Shown piece after piece: positions 48,280 to 62,500 of a stretch of 64,000 bases of DNA; position 1 is the first letter of the stretch; each line of letters starts with the position of its first letter. This DNA is from Numida meleagris. Taxonomy: Eukaryota > Chordata > Aves > Galliformes > Numididae. Below the pieces are notes generated by a model, which was given only the letters and a program-made list of their open reading frames with translations, ran no database searches and was not told the DNA's origin. The DNA lies in contig NC_034409.1 of the NCBI RefSeq assembly GCF_002078875.1, positions 59,287,244 through 59,351,243 on the forward strand, in the 5' to 3' direction. The position numbers and the translations under genes are program-made.

Positions 48280-49490
48280 GCCTATTCATAAGTGAACGTG
48301 ACAACATTAACTTTAGAGCACATAGGGAGCTAGCTGAAGCAAACACCTTTGAGAGCTTGAAGCAATTTTGAATTTCTAGAAAACTTAGAAAAATGCACTG
48401 GTCTTCAAAAGTGGAAGAAAAATGATACAAAACATTTCAGAATTTTTCTCCTTACACAGAAAAAAAAATATTAGAACAAATAAATCAGCTTTTTAATTGT
48501 AAGAAGTTGGGAGATAGGAAGGTGATAAGCAATAGCCAACATATAGGTGTAAAGGAAATATTCTGTTTATTCTTAGCGTTATGAATAGCAGTAAAAATTA
48601 CAAAAGCTGAGTATCTTCATGTTGGCCTTTTGATGCTGTTTCATATGAGACACTTCATAAGTACATTAAAGAAAAATAGACTAGATGACATTGTTATAAA
48701 TTGCTGCCCAGCTGCTCTGCAACCTCAGGGACAAGACACCAGTGGTTGGCAGATCAATTTATGTATCGAACAACACTAGTAAGGACTTCCTCCTGGTGAT
48801 GAAGACAGAATGTCTCTTTTAAAATCTGCGAGCAGGACAAATTGGAGAGATAAGTCAACAGCCACTTTCACAAGATACAATTAAAATGAAAATACATCTT
48901 CTGAAATCAAGCAGAAAAAACCATGATACTTTTCAGTAGGGACAAGGGCAAAGTGTGGCTGCCTGAACTGAGGACTGAGCATCACTGGCTGGCAGAAGAG
49001 GTTTATTGTCTCTGGTGATCAGAAACTGAGCATGAATTTCTCAGGCTGCTGAGAAATAATGGAAAACTATATGGAGAAAAGGAAACATGAGTGCATGCAC
49101 ATAGAAGCAATTGTACTGTTCTACTCATGCTTGCTAGAGAAACATCCAGTCTGGGACACTGCACTTCTGGGGAGATGTTGATGGAGCTGATCAGAAACAG
49201 TCCAGAGAAGAGCAAAAGTGAGAATCGAGATCCATCTGAGGACTTTTAAAAGATGTATTACTGTTTATGTCAAAGATAAGAAAGTTCTGGAAGACACGCT
49301 AAGAGATGCCAGGTTGATAAAGGTACTGGATGGCAGTACTATCAGTATAAGACAAGTAGGGAAAAGTCAGCAAGATCAGGATATGTATTAAGGAACATTT
49401 TTTAACAATGAACTACTAAGCTGCTGTGGCAGTGATGGAGTTCTCAGCAGTAAATATTTTTAAGGACATACCTGCTCAGAATTAATCCAG
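48280..49490 (+). mobile_element. ancient, heavily diverged CR1-type LINE
   Basis: Plus-oriented blocks follow CR1 order with strong decay. 'ggtgataagcaatagccaac' (about 48520-48540) matches the conserved segment before the reverse-transcriptase core. 'tttgatgctgtttcatatga' (about 48629-48650) corresponds to FDTV-PHE. 'ctgggacactgcacttctgg' (49152-49171) with 'cagtccagagaagagcaaaa' matches the 3' UTR block, and 'cagtgatggagttctcagca' (49431-49450) the 'ggtggtggaatctccatcac' block. Stops and indels are frequent, and no terminal octamer repeat remains. Boundaries are approximate. Confidence 0.5.
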
Positions 49491-52400
49491 AAGAAAATCC
49501 AGAATATATGAATGTGCAGAGATTGTGCTATTCCAGTATTCCACGCAGCTTGTGCGACCCGCTCACAAGCATTATTCTCTCTTTTGGCTTCTGTGTCAAC
49601 ATGTCTTGTTACTATGGTAACTGATAACATCAAGTGTTCCTTTCATTAAATGGTATTTTTGAGCTATGGAACACATTCTGAGCAGGGAACACAAATGCTG
49701 CATTAGCTGCATTCTTTATAATTTTAGAAAGAATTGTGCTCAAGAAAAATAAAATAATAGGGGCTTAGAGGCAGCATTTTTATCTTAGCATTTTGTCTTA
49801 ACATTAAAATTGACCATAACATTTCTACTGGAATAAAGTTTCTCAAGGAAATGCTAGAACACTGATGCCAAGATATCTTCATACAAAGTAATCTTTGATA
49901 TACTTAAGGCAGGTTTCTCCAGAGCTCTGTGTGTATTGCTATTGGATGTTATAGATCTTGTAGATCCAGAATCCTTCTTGAAAATCCTGGGATACCTTGG
50001 GGCCTAAGAAGCTCTGTTGGTGCCACGATTCTCAACATTCCCAGTCACTATTTCTGTAAAACTGGGACTCTGGGGTGGACGCTGGGGTGGTGCACTTGTT
50101 TTCTGGGTCTGTGACTCTCAGATGATAAGAATCAGATCCCGCATGGGAAATGTTAATTCACAAGAAAACTGAGAATTATGCTCTTTATTGAGGAGGTCTT
50201 GTTTTGTTCTTGTTTTTTACTTACTTGTGGTCAACTTAAAGTGATTTTTGGGGGTTATTTTGTTTTGCTTTGCTTTCTTGGAGTCCAGTTTAAAAGTAAA
50301 AATTGTCTAAAAAAAGGAGAGAATTGTCCAGAATGTGAAATATAATGTTCAGTTTATTGCATAACTATGTTGCCATTGCGTGTCTCACAGTAACTTGGGT
50401 GCTGATTATCAGACTTGCAAATTTCATAAGGAGCAATCTGAGAAAACACTCAAATTTTCACAGAATGTGTTTAATTCTGTGTTTCAATTCAAAACGTGTT
50501 TCAATTTTCCATATATTTTAGGCTGTTACACTTCACTGGTCATTCCTAAGCTGTGCCAGATGTGAAGCTTGCAGTTTATTTGTCAAATAAGGTTAAATAC
50601 CCCATTTTTTTCGCCAGTGCCATTATGTTCTTTCACTCCTCTATCACGTGTCTGTAGTTCTAAGATTTTTTAGATGAATTTTAACAAATCAGATCTCTTC
50701 CAGAAAATTCTTATGGAATGTAAGATGTAAATTTTTTTGTAGCTGATGCTATATGTCTAAGTTACTAAAAGGTAATAAAATATTTCATCTTCTTTGTGTA
50801 GCCAGAAATTTGTAGCTAAGAAATTGTTACCTCAAACATGCTTGCTTGCTGAAAGATGCAGTGCTGATGGTACTCAAAATATCAGACATCCTAGCCAAGC
50901 TTTTTACTTTTCCTAATTTCTTCTCTATCAATTTCAATTCTTAGTGAAAAATTTCTCTGGAAAATTAGCAGATTTGAAGGAAGTATCTATTATTGAGAGG
51001 AACCATTTCCTGCTTTTCCTTTCTGAGTCTGATCAGGTTAAGGTCTCCCTTGTCCTTTTCTATCCTTTCCATCCATTTCAGTTTCTTCTTTTTCAGAGAA
51101 ATGAGTGAAACTACTGTGCTGCAGTAATACACTGTTCACTCTGTTTGTCTGTCGGATCTTTGCACATACCTATTCTGTTGTCGCTGTCTGTTTCAGATGT
51201 AAGCTCTTAGGGAAAGGAAATAATTAACATTTCATTTTGCCAAAATGACTAGCACAATGATAGATTGCTACTTATCTTATACACATCCTATTCCTTTTCA
51301 TTCGCTTGGAATATGAAAGTACACAGAAATTTGTCTGCTTTAAGAGCTTTTTAAGAAGCAAACATAACGGTGACAAACATAATGATGATGAAGTTGACAA
51401 CAATAATAATAACTGTAACAATATCAGACTCTAAATGGTGATTTTTCATATACAACTCAAATGAATCTTCTTGCTAAATTTTAGTAATGCCAATTTTACT
51501 GCAGCCCAAAGAGAACTTACAATCCTCTAAACATATATGGAACGTCTAGAGCTGAGTTTTCTTTTCTTTTTTATTTATAGTTGCATCACTCCTGTGCTGA
51601 ATTCAATTGTCCCTATAATGATACACCTGCCTGCTCCATCTAATTGTTAGCTTCCATCTGAAAAAAATACTTTTCTTTCCCCACTTTCTTCCAGATCCTC
51701 CCCCCCACTCTTGTATAAAATTAGTATCAGCAGCTTCACATACCTTCTGTGAGTTCTCTACACAATCTTCTGCTTTTCTTTTCTCAATTTGGACTTGTTT
51801 TTCCTTTAGCTCTTTTACAAAATCCTTGAATCTTTGACTATGTAAGTTGCTTCAAATTCTGCCATAGGTCTCAGCGTGTGTCAGCTCTTATGGAAGGATT
51901 TCAAGTAGCTTCACATTTCCATTCAGTCTTTCATTCTCACTAAAAAGCATTTTCAAATCAAGAAAAAAATATTGTTTTTACAGTTTTCTTTCTTATGCCA
52001 TCACAGTTTTGCTAGTAGCATTTTGCTCTGGTCCCAGTAGTCAGAGTTGTTTGCAGTTGATTTATTAAGTTTGTGTTAATATTTTGATACTATTTTGTGT
52101 TAATGTTTTGAATTTATCTTGGTTCTCTTTCTTCTTTGAGTTGCAGTACCCACAAAATTCTGTCTCTGATTTATGGCCTATTCTTTTTCTTTCAATTTCT
52201 GCAGCATTACTTCAAGATGAGGTGTTTTGAGAGATCTCATTTTCCCACATACTAAAAGAAATGTAAATTTGCAAAGCTAAAAGACATCTCTTCTTCAGTT
52301 TTGTGAGAAAGTAAAGTCTTCAAATGTCAGACATGTCTCCTGCTGTCTGGATTAAGATTTCATATCCACCATAGATCACAGCAGTAGCGTTCTCTTCTTC

Positions 52401-54357
52401 TGCAATTATTATTTATACTCTTGGTTGAAGTTTTGCGATAACCGACCTCTCCATCAACTGCAATGCACTTGCATGTTACAATACCTGGAACCATCTTGCC
52501 TTAAAGTTAGATGACAAAGTAACATAGAGGTATTGCATATGCACAAGGAAGGTATATTTCCAGAAAAGGAATCTTTCAGATGGAAACTGATAGCAGAACA
52601 CCATTGGTCCATTACCTGTGAATGCTAAGGTGCCAGAAAGACACCACTAAAGCCTTCTGAATCTCACTTACTTTGTATGTCATTAACTCTGTGCATAGAT
52701 GTGCTCCGGAAATGGACATTAAGCACTTGGTTCAACCTCAACTGAATCAGTGGAAGAGTCTGTTGACTCAGCTGGGCAATGAATTGACCTGGGTTATCTG
52801 TTTATGAAAGTACAGCACTAATCGTTCATAATCTTCACCACAATTTTATGATTAATAAGGCTGAAATATACTTATGGTGGAGAGTTTTGAACAAATATGC
52901 TCAGATAACTGATGAGGGGAAAAAAACTACTTATGATCAAATTGCCAAAATGTATTGTTTGAATAGCAATAATGCATGAGGGAACATATTTTTTCATTTA
53001 CTTTCAAAATGAATTAATAAAAGGAGGATTTAGTTTAGGACCAGCACAGTTTGTTTTCTGACATTAATCATTTTAATGACCTAGAACATTCTGAAAACAT
53101 GTTTTGATGTCTCTAATTAGCAATGAGGCCACCTAATTAAAGAAATATACATCCAAAGCTATGGCACTTAAGGTGAACATACTGTGAGGTAATTTTAGAG
53201 GTACAGGAACAAAACAGGCTAAAGATGCAGGCCCACAGATTGACTGGGTTGTCAGGAGGAACACAAAACATTTGAAAGATCTCTTCACAGAGAACAGGGG
53301 CAAGAGAAGACACCTCAGATCCAAGTGTATGACGAATTGAAACGATACCATTTCAGCCATAATAAGCAGATAAACCACTAATCTAAACCCAAAAGAATCA
53401 AGCTTAAACTTTCAAGGTGTACTGATTGTTTGCAGCAATTCTTTATAACCCAGGAACAGAGAAGTTAAAATCAAAAGACTAACTTAGGAAGGTCTTGTTT
53501 CTAGAGACCCAAATTATGTTTGGTTTCAGAGCTCCCAGATGAAGCCCATATCCATCAGAAATTTTGTCTCCCAGCAGACTCACTTTCAGATGACCTAAGG
53601 AGTTCTCATATACTCAAGCACTTGCTGTCTTATTTCTACAGCACTTACGCATTACTGCACCCAGTCCTCAGTGCTGTTCACTCTCAGTGCTGAATGGTAA
53701 AGGGATTAACTGCAAGAGATATTGGATGGTTTGAGTTCAACATTGTTTTCCTTTGAGACCTCAAATATAAAAATATATATAATAATATAATATTTGCTGA
53801 TGGCACACATGATGTTAACACTGAATGGTACATCTAGTCAAGAAAAAAGCATCACCCTTTGTTATATGGCAAAAAAATGAAATAAAAAAATAAAGATATT
53901 TATAGCCAAATAAGTAACCATTTCCATCAGCAGTGGGTGGGTTACCATTCCCATTTGGATGATTCTTTTTAATAGAAGAAAGTAGGTTGGAATATTAATA
54001 ACTTATGAAGCATAATTAAGAAGAAATGCCATTACAGAGGTGTTACTTATGGGGGCACTAAATGCTCTGATGCTAAATTCCCCTTGTGATAAACACAAAG
54101 TAATGGTCAGAGACTGAATTATGCACGCATCAGACAGCGAAGAGGTTGAAACTTCCTTTGATTATAATGGTGTTTGAAATAGGTCAGATTTTAACCCCTT
54201 ATATGCTATTTTTCCAAAGCCTTTCATATATGTACCTTCCAAAAATGTCTTACTGAAAGGCCCAAAAGCCTTTCAGCAAAAGCAAAAGATCCTCACAGTT
54301 ACTTTATCTGAATGGTTTAACCTAATGCTTTTTTCTTAATGCACTCACATTAAGTAA
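49491..54357. other. unique AT-rich non-coding DNA
   Basis: No gene recognised. At about 51190-51275 a sequence with 'tgtaagctctta' and 'actagcacaatg' weakly recalls an old amniote repeat tail, but is too short and diverged to call. Confidence 0.5.
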
Positions 54358-54546
54358 GGTTAATGTGGAAGGGATCTTAAAGCTCTCCCAGCTCCAACCC
54401 CCCTGCCGTGGGCAGGGCTGCCACTCACCAGACCAAGTGCCCAGGACCCTATCCAACCTGGCCTTGAACTCCTCCAGGAATGGGGCACACACAGCTTCAT
54501 TGGGCAGCCTGTGCCAGTGCCTAACCACCCTCTAAGAATTTCCACC
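54358..54546 (-). mobile_element. CR1 LINE 3' fragment
   Basis: The plus strand shows 'tggaagggatcttaaagctc', 'ctccaacccccctgccgtgg', 'caacctggccttgaactcct', 'gggcagcctgtgccagtgcc' and 'taaccaccctctaagaattt', the CR1 3' blocks in minus orientation. The terminal ATAGAATC repeat is missing at the left end. Confidence 0.92.
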
Positions 54547-57500
54547 TATTATAGATGAAAAACAGAAGTTCTCTTCAAGTGTAACAAGTTGTAACAGGTT
54601 GTAATGACTTCTTTCTGTTGAAATGGGGAAAACGGCACATGGCTGAGTTACAATAGTTTCTCTGAATGGCCGTGACTGACTAGTTAAACACAGACCTTTT
54701 GTGTTTGCGGCATTGTTAAGGCAGGCACAGCCCAGAAAAGAGAAGCAGTACTCCGGGAGCAGGGAAAGAATCTGGCTGGAGGTTTTGCAGGTTAAACTAA
54801 ATGTAGTTTTGCCATCTGTTCCAGTGTGTAAACAGATTAGTGGTGTCATGCTTTTTATCTGGATCAGCTCATTTCTCCCCCATTAAGCCACTGATATGCT
54901 ATGTAAATCCAGCTGTTTTGACTAATTTGAATTTAGAACGGTATCTTATCTTACTAGGCCACCCAGGCAAAAGCAATAAAGGAGAGTGTTTTTTCAGTCC
55001 TGCAATTAACATTTCATATCCTCTATCTGCAACAAATTATCAGTTCAGACTTTCCTTTTCCTGTATTTCACTGCTCTCAGGCAATTGATGTACTAGCAGA
55101 AATTAATGCAAACACAGAATGTTTGAGATACTGTGACATCACATCTGGACCTTAAGACTAGATCTGTAGAAGCCATCAGCTGAAAAGAGGGGGCAGAATC
55201 TTTCCACAGATTTAAATATGCACAGAATTTATCCAATTTTATATGGTGACAGTAATAACAAATGACATTTTTTTTCTTACTGGTCAGAGTACAGCTAACT
55301 CCGTCCTGATTAGTAATGCGATTTACGTTAATAGTCCCTAAAAAAAACAAGTTATCCTTCTTACTCACTGTGACAATTTGACATTGCACTTGTTAATACC
55401 TATTTTAAGCAACTGACTGAATATCCTCCTTTTGTGTGTGTGTGTGACTGACTAGCACAGTAGGAAGTAGAATGTCCCAAGTACTTCTCTATTTGATTCG
55501 CTAGCCAAAAAATCTTAAGTGTTCTTAAGGCTTACATTGCATTTCTAGACAAGTCTTTAAAAATTAATCAGAAACCATTAGACAAGGCTAGCAATTCTGT
55601 GATGATGACACAGGAAATTTCAGAATACTCATTCCCTCTGTGTAGCTTGATGAGTCAGCATGATGAAGGTATACCACAAGATGGTATTAGCAATGTAGGA
55701 AGTTCATTAACAAAGAGGCAAGCATCCTACAATCACCTTTTCCAGCTGGTCCTGGTAAGCAATCTGAGATCAACTTGGTTGTCCTTCCCCACATGCTTTG
55801 AATACTGCCATCTCAGTCCAGAGAAGCACATTTCCCTAATGAAAATCCATTCTCAGGGTTGAATTACTATGTTACTTTGTCTTTCATTACGAAAGCCACA
55901 TCAAATGATTCCTTTCTAGGTCAGCTTAGAGATGATTTTCTGAATTTCTTCTTACTTTCGCAGCAATGGTGTGATGTCTCTTCATTATTCAGTCTGAAAG
56001 AAATAGAATAGGATATTGTATACTTAGAGATTTTTTATCAAGCCCAGCAAAGTAACACATGTTCCTCCCAGAAACGTGCTTTGTACCTCTTCAACTACCA
56101 TCAGATGACTCCTCTTTGCTAAGGCTTTTGGGTGTTTTTTTTTTTATTCTGCAAATTTTATGATGATATTCAATGAACCCAAATACAACTAGATTAATGA
56201 TAACTCTGATAACATAAAATCTAGCATTTTGTGGTGATAAGTAAGCCCAAAGAGGGAGAGTCATTACCCACTGAAAAATGAATAATTTTGATTCTGATTT
56301 CTTTGGAGGGATTATTTCTCCTTTACAAATACCAGCAGGTAAAATTTCTTTTCAAGAAATCCTGACATCCGTTTACTTTCCACTGAACTGAATGCAATCT
56401 AAGTCTTTAACAGAATAAAACTACCAACTTTCCCCATCACAAAAGTTGCCCATGGAGATTTAGCAATTTATTAAAGACAGTTGACCTTAGATAACTGTGA
56501 ACACTCAATGGAGTGATGCCATTTTGCAGCAATCATCTTGACAGTGTACTGGAGCACTTAGACATGTAGGCTCACCTACAGAGATGTGTCTTTTTTCTAT
56601 ATATCATTCTGTATTCTATAAACACCACAAGATATGCAGCATAGCTGTTCTTTCATAAGTACTCTCAGTACTTTCATTCCCTCTAAAGCACTATGAGGGA
56701 ACCGTATTGTAAGAATTCAGACCCAGTCTTTCTGGAGATTTCTTGTGTCTCAGAGAAAAGGAAAAATAGAAAAACTAAAGAGAAAAACAGAAAAAGATAG
56801 AAAAAGTTATACATGCAGGTATTTTTTTTTTGGTAGAAATAGGCAGAATAAATTATGAAAGTTAAGAACATTTCTGGTAGGCATAGATGAGGGATAAAGG
56901 AATGTGCATAAGATAAAACCTGGTTAACAGAAGGGCTGGGTACAGAAAAGTTGTACCAGACCTATTGATGGCAAAAGATTTTTTAGCCATAAAAAATGGT
57001 AAGGAGTCTCTTATTACTCCAGCTAGCATGAGTTAAAACAGGAAAGGTTAATTAACTAGAAAAGATAAAAGCCATAAAGGTTTCTAGTTTTGTATTTTTG
57101 TATGTGTACATGCCTTTCTCTGCTTTTCAGACATATTTTTGCATTATTCAAGATGACAGAGCAGCAAGGTGGTAAGAAAATGATTAATTCCGAAAATGAT
57201 AATGACATTATGTATGTCTCATCAATGAGTTTTATGCAAACTAATCAGATATACTAATAATGGCAAACAATTCATCCCAAGCGAATTCTAGTTAATTGCC
57301 TACAAAACCACAGTTTTCAAGATATTTCAGTCTCAGCCATTTTTGCACTGTATTTATTTTATTCACTTTTTCCTTTCACTACTCCCTCTGCTTACAACTT
57401 TAATTTTGAAGGACTTCTCTTCTTCCTTTCCCCACTTCACACGATGAAGAAGCATCTCTTAAGATCATATGCATAAACGTTACACAAAAAGGCTGTGGCA

Positions 57501-58827
57501 AATCAAGTTCAAATAAGATTTTCTTGTAAGTGTTCTTACCTACCAATTTACCATTATCCCTTTCTTCTATGATGTTAATCATCCCTTTTCTTTTTGTACA
57601 GACACACCGAGGCTGGAAAGAACTTCTATGTGTACTTTTTGCAGCAGGTTCTTTTCATCAGCTGTAAAATCGCTTCTTAATGGGAACAAATGAAGATCAT
57701 TTCAGTGGCATCAAGACTCCACTTATACAACCTTGATCATACAGTTGTAGAAATTCAAGTGTAAGAAATTTTCTCCTCCTTTCCAATATGGTCCCTACCA
57801 ATACCCTCCAGGGAAGCAGAGGAAAGATCATAATGACATCTATCCCTCTATTTGAAATGCTTTGCTACAGGCTATATCTGAAATAGAGTTACATAAGAAA
57901 ATGATATGTTTTAGATGTTATCATAGTCTCTAGGTCAATGTTGTGTTTGAATACACGTACTAATATACCAATAGCCAAAGCAATGTACTCCCCATTGTTT
58001 CCTGAATAGACCCTATATGCTTGCTTTATACTGCAATTGCTGTTCCTAGTCTCTGCAATGGGATGCTGGGTATCCAGTTTCATTTCAGTCTGACAGCAGA
58101 TGCACATTCCAGTTCCAGTTAGGTGTCTGCTCTGCTCTGGCAAGAATTATAACTGACCTGAGAGGAATGAGATTCATAGAGAAGTAGAATTCTAGCATCA
58201 AATCTGGAACTTGTGGTTCTGCCCTTTCACCTATACAGCGACTCGGCAATGCTAAATCCTCTAAACACTCACTTGGTGAAAGCACATCATCTGGTAGCAA
58301 TGTGGATACAAATAGGGAGGGTCTGGGAAACGTCATTGACAGTCACTATGGAAAGCTAAGCTTAGACACTGAGCCTGCAATAATTCTACCGTCCTTTAAA
58401 AGACAGAATTACTACCGTTTTGACAAGAGAAGAACACAAGAAAAATAGGTGACATTTCCCCTCAATATAGTCCTGATGGACTCCTAAAGTGCAGCCAATT
58501 GTGCTTTTTCATACACCTTGGCATGCTGTTAGAAGGCAGCATGACAAGAAAATGATGAATTTGGCTGTTTGATCAATCAGTGGGAGATTAGGTTGGTCCA
58601 CCTTTAGCCTAGTGACATGACTGCTCCTGGCTCTTAGTGACAGTTATTAGATACCTTATTGATGAGGGGAACTCAAGCACTGTTTGAAGGTAACAAAAAG
58701 TACTAACTTTTCTTATATCAAATCTCATCTGCTGCTTACCTCAAAGTCCGCACTAAATGTGTATCTCTGCTACACAACCTGCTTTCCTTTCTGGATACAT
58801 AGTTATTCAGTTTTTCATTTGTGTATT
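54547..58827. other. unique AT-rich non-coding DNA
   Basis: Nothing recognised beyond a short GT run near 55433-55445. Confidence 0.55.
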
Positions 58828-59560
58828 TCATAGAATCATAGAATATCCTGACTTGGAAGGGACTCAATGATATTAAAGTCCAACCCCTGGCTCCACATAG
58901 CACCACCCAAAAATCAGACCATATGTCTGAGAGCATTGTTCAAACACTTCTTGAACTCTGACAAGCTTGTGCCATGGCCACTTCCCTGGGAAAGCTCTTC
59001 TAGCACATGACTGTCCTCTGGTGAAGAACATTTTCCTGATATCCAACCTGACCCTCCCCTGACACAGCTCCATACCATTCCTTCAGGTACTGTTGCTGTC
59101 ACCAGGGAGCAGAGATCAGTGCTGCCCCTCTGCTCCATTCATGGAGAGCAGTAGGATGCCATGAGGCTGCTCCTCAGCCTCCTCTGCTCTGGGCTGAAAC
59201 AATCCAAGGGACCTCAGGCACACCACATACATCTTCCCCTCTAGACCCTTCACTATTTTCATAGACCACTTCTGAACACTCTCTAATAGTTTTATGCCCT
59301 TTTTTCACTGTGGTGCACCAACTGTTCCCAGTGCTGAAGTTGAGGCTGCACCAGCACAGTGTAGAGAAGAACAATCCCTTTGCTTGCCTAGCTGGCAGTG
59401 CTGGGCCTGATGCACTCCACAACACAGTTGGCCTTCCTCACTTCCAGGGAACACTGCTGACTCATAGTCAACTTCAACTTGCTGTTGACCAAGATGCCCA
59501 AATCCTTTTCAGCAGGGCTGTTCTCCAATGTCACATCCCCTCAGTCTATGTATATATATA
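58828..59560 (-). mobile_element. CR1 LINE 3' fragment, about 0.73 kb
   Basis: The plus strand starts TCATAGAATCATAGAATATCC, the terminal repeat in minus orientation. It then shows 'tggctccacatagcaccacc', 'cttttcctgatatccaacc'-type and 'ctcctcagcctcctctgctc' blocks, 'ccacttctgaacactctcta' and 'aagatgcccaaatccttttc', the usual order of CR1 3' UTR and end of the reverse-transcriptase gene. It belongs with the copy at 2.34 kb by its 'gctccaca.agcaccaccc' block. Minus-strand frames of up to 83 codons within it are fragments, not genes. The right boundary, before the TATATATA at 59550, is approximate. Confidence 0.92.
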
Positions 59561-62500
59561 GGGTGTTCTAAGGAAATACAGATTTGCAATTCATTTTCAA
59601 AATGAGCATACTTTTACTATACAGTGAAATAATTGTATGATGAATAAGTGCAGTATAATTGCTAGGTACTTCTTCATGACAGCTGTAACTGTGACATAAA
59701 GGATTTAATACTGTTTGGTAGCCAGGATAGAGAAGTAACTTTATCTCAGGGTTGACTAATAAGCTTTGATGCAGTATTAAAAAAGTTCTGTAAGATTCTC
59801 AGTGATGTAAGGAAATCATCTGCAACTTTCAGAGTAAACTCCTAGACTCCGCTCCATGGTGCTACCATTATTGTTTTTACTCAAGAGTTGGGCAAAAAGC
59901 TTAGGCTGTAACTCTCTTTCCATTGCCTGCTTGTGTTCAGAGATGCTATCGTGACACACATCCTCAGAAGAAAGCTTGCTCTTCAGTTAAGTCATAAGAA
60001 CAACATACTGAATGAAACTGGACTTTGTTAAGAAGTGAAGATAACAAAATGTTACTATACTATGCAATATTATTTTGAATTAGAAGCAAAATATGTGTTT
60101 CTTTTATCAAAATCTCCAGTGCTGTAGTCCATGGAAAGTATTCAAATCAATTCCTAAATTAAGGTCATGTTTATTTGGTTGTGGTGTTTGAAGAATAATG
60201 ATGCATGAAATTGATTATAGTTATCATGATTCACTCACCCTATCATGCCTTCAGATAACTTTTTTTTGTACTATTTTATTTTTCATCAGAAGAAAGAGCA
60301 ACAAAGAAGTGAAGAGTCCATGGCCACATTCATAACAGTTGTTCTGAATAGCTTATTCAGACATTAGCAAAATCCTTGCACTCTTCAGGTCAGTCTTTTG
60401 AACACATTTTAACTTGGAGCCAACTCTTCTTGTTCAATGAATATGTTCCGAGAAAATCACAGGAAAGACATGCTAAGTGTGAGATTAATAGATTCATGGT
60501 AATTAGTAGGTCCAACCCTGCCCTAATTTATTGTAATAAGACAAGGAACTGTCAATTCATATTAATTCTTGCCATCATGTCATTATTATTACATTATTAT
60601 TTATTATTATTATTTTTAATTATACTCATTGCTTGGATTTTTGTTTGTTTGTTTCAGTAACACTCAAAACATTCTTCTATCCTCTGCAATATTTTCACAG
60701 GGAATGTTTATACAGAAAAGAGCTAGGATGCTTGAGGGGAAAGATTTCTTCAGGCAAGTGGGTCTAGACAGTTCACTTAGAGGTACGCAGTATGATACCT
60801 AATGCCTTTATTTATGCTCTAGTTCCAACTGAAACAATTATTTTGTTCATCCATTAGAGAGCTTTGACATGAGTGCATCAACTTCCAACTATGCTGCATT
60901 CGTTTCCTCCTTTTATTGACATTTGCTCACAGATTGTGTTAGTTTTAGTCTTAGTTGTACTCTGTCTCCCATTATCCTTAAATTTCTTTGTCCAACATGA
61001 GAATTTTAAAGATATACTGTAGAAAACATTTCTTTCTCTTTCACTCTTTTCTTATAATCCCAATGAATTTTCTGACCATCTGTAACTGCCACCACATTGG
61101 TGATGTCTGCACCTCTTTCCCCGGAAAACAAAGCAAGTTCTGGGGGTGTTAGAGAGGACAAAGAGAGGTGGCAAGAAACAATCACGTTGCTTAGGGCAAA
61201 GTATAGGGAAGAGACTCTCCCTGCCACTGGACTTCTCAGATCTGCTATGGTACAGAACTCTAGTCTGTAGCATACTGTCCTCATATCCTGCTGATCTACT
61301 TTGACTACAAGTAAGATGTGTTACTTGTGAGCTACACACTGTTTTCTTTCCGTGACAGAAGAAGGAGGAGAAAGGAAGGACCGGGACAAGATTATACTCC
61401 TGCTGTAGGAGAACAAGAATAGGTGCAAGTCAGGACAAAATGCCAGAGGACATCCATAAGGGGAAGAAGTTTTTCTTCCTGCTGTTGTGACTGGGGTGGA
61501 AAAGAGGAAGACAGCTATTCATTTTGGCAAGGGCCAACTCCTGCAAAAGTAGCAAACATCCCCTACTACACCCAAGTGTCTCCTTTTGGAGCAAACTCAT
61601 CAGCAACACACAACAGAGACTGATAGTGAGGTAGTGCCTGGGCCATAGAGACCCATCTGTGAGCCTTATTCAGATTTTCATGGATGGAACCTACTTTTCA
61701 CAGAGGTTACACGTGAGCATGGTGGAGATTCCAGAATAATAGGTTATACAGGACTATTATTGTGATTGCTTATTTCTCAAGGGCCTCTCTGTTCCTCAGG
61801 AAGTAGGGTACCATTCACATTACTGGAGCAATAAGAGTCCTCAAAAAGAGCCAAAGTTAGTGAACTTAGTAACAAGTAGTATAATAAATTTTATTTGGAT
61901 ATATTAATGTAGTGCAGGAAATATTCTCTGTGTTTCTGCATCTAGCTGCATTTCTGATACAAGACAAAGGCATTGGAAAGGGCCACGTTGTCTGGTAACT
62001 AATAAATAAATAATACCTTTCAAGACATTCTGAAAGTGAATCTTTTGTGGGAGTTGTGCTGAGAGAGACCTGAAAACCAATCAGGGGATGGAATGACAAG
62101 TAATTAAGGAGCAAAGTATGAAAGCCACTGTGTCTGCCAAAAAGCAACAAACAAACAGAGCTTGAGCATTGTTAATCAGTGATTTGTATTAGCGTACAAG
62201 ATGTGGGAATTCATTCAAGGGAAAAAACAAATTTGACTTTATCCAGATAAAGTAGCTATTGTTGTAGGATAGGATTTTTTTCCTCCTATTTTCTCTGAGT
62301 AATTCTTGACAAAATGTGAGAGAACCACAAAAGCCAAGCCACAATTATGTTTCCTTATGTGATGTTTATCCCTTCTCTTTCTCTTCTGAGGAATGTAGGA
62401 GTTTGTGTATTATGCACTTTGTTTCAAGAGTTGCCTTACAAAAACTCCTTACAGAAGGTTACAGGGAATTAGTAGTAATCAATCTAAATTAAGGCAACAC

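Noticed and set aside
51190..51275. Possible old amniote SINE/LINE tail ('tgtaagctctta' and 'actagcacaatg')
   Set aside because: Only two short matches to a recalled motif; too weak to annotate without a search.
59174..59561. 83-codon frames on both strands
   Set aside because: Inside the CR1 3' fragment; not host genes.
61006..61640. Overlapping frames of 66-95 codons in a slightly GC-richer stretch, with a splice-acceptor-like 'tttccgtgacag' at about 61347
   Set aside because: No recognisable protein, no matching donor or codon pattern visible; not enough to call an exon.
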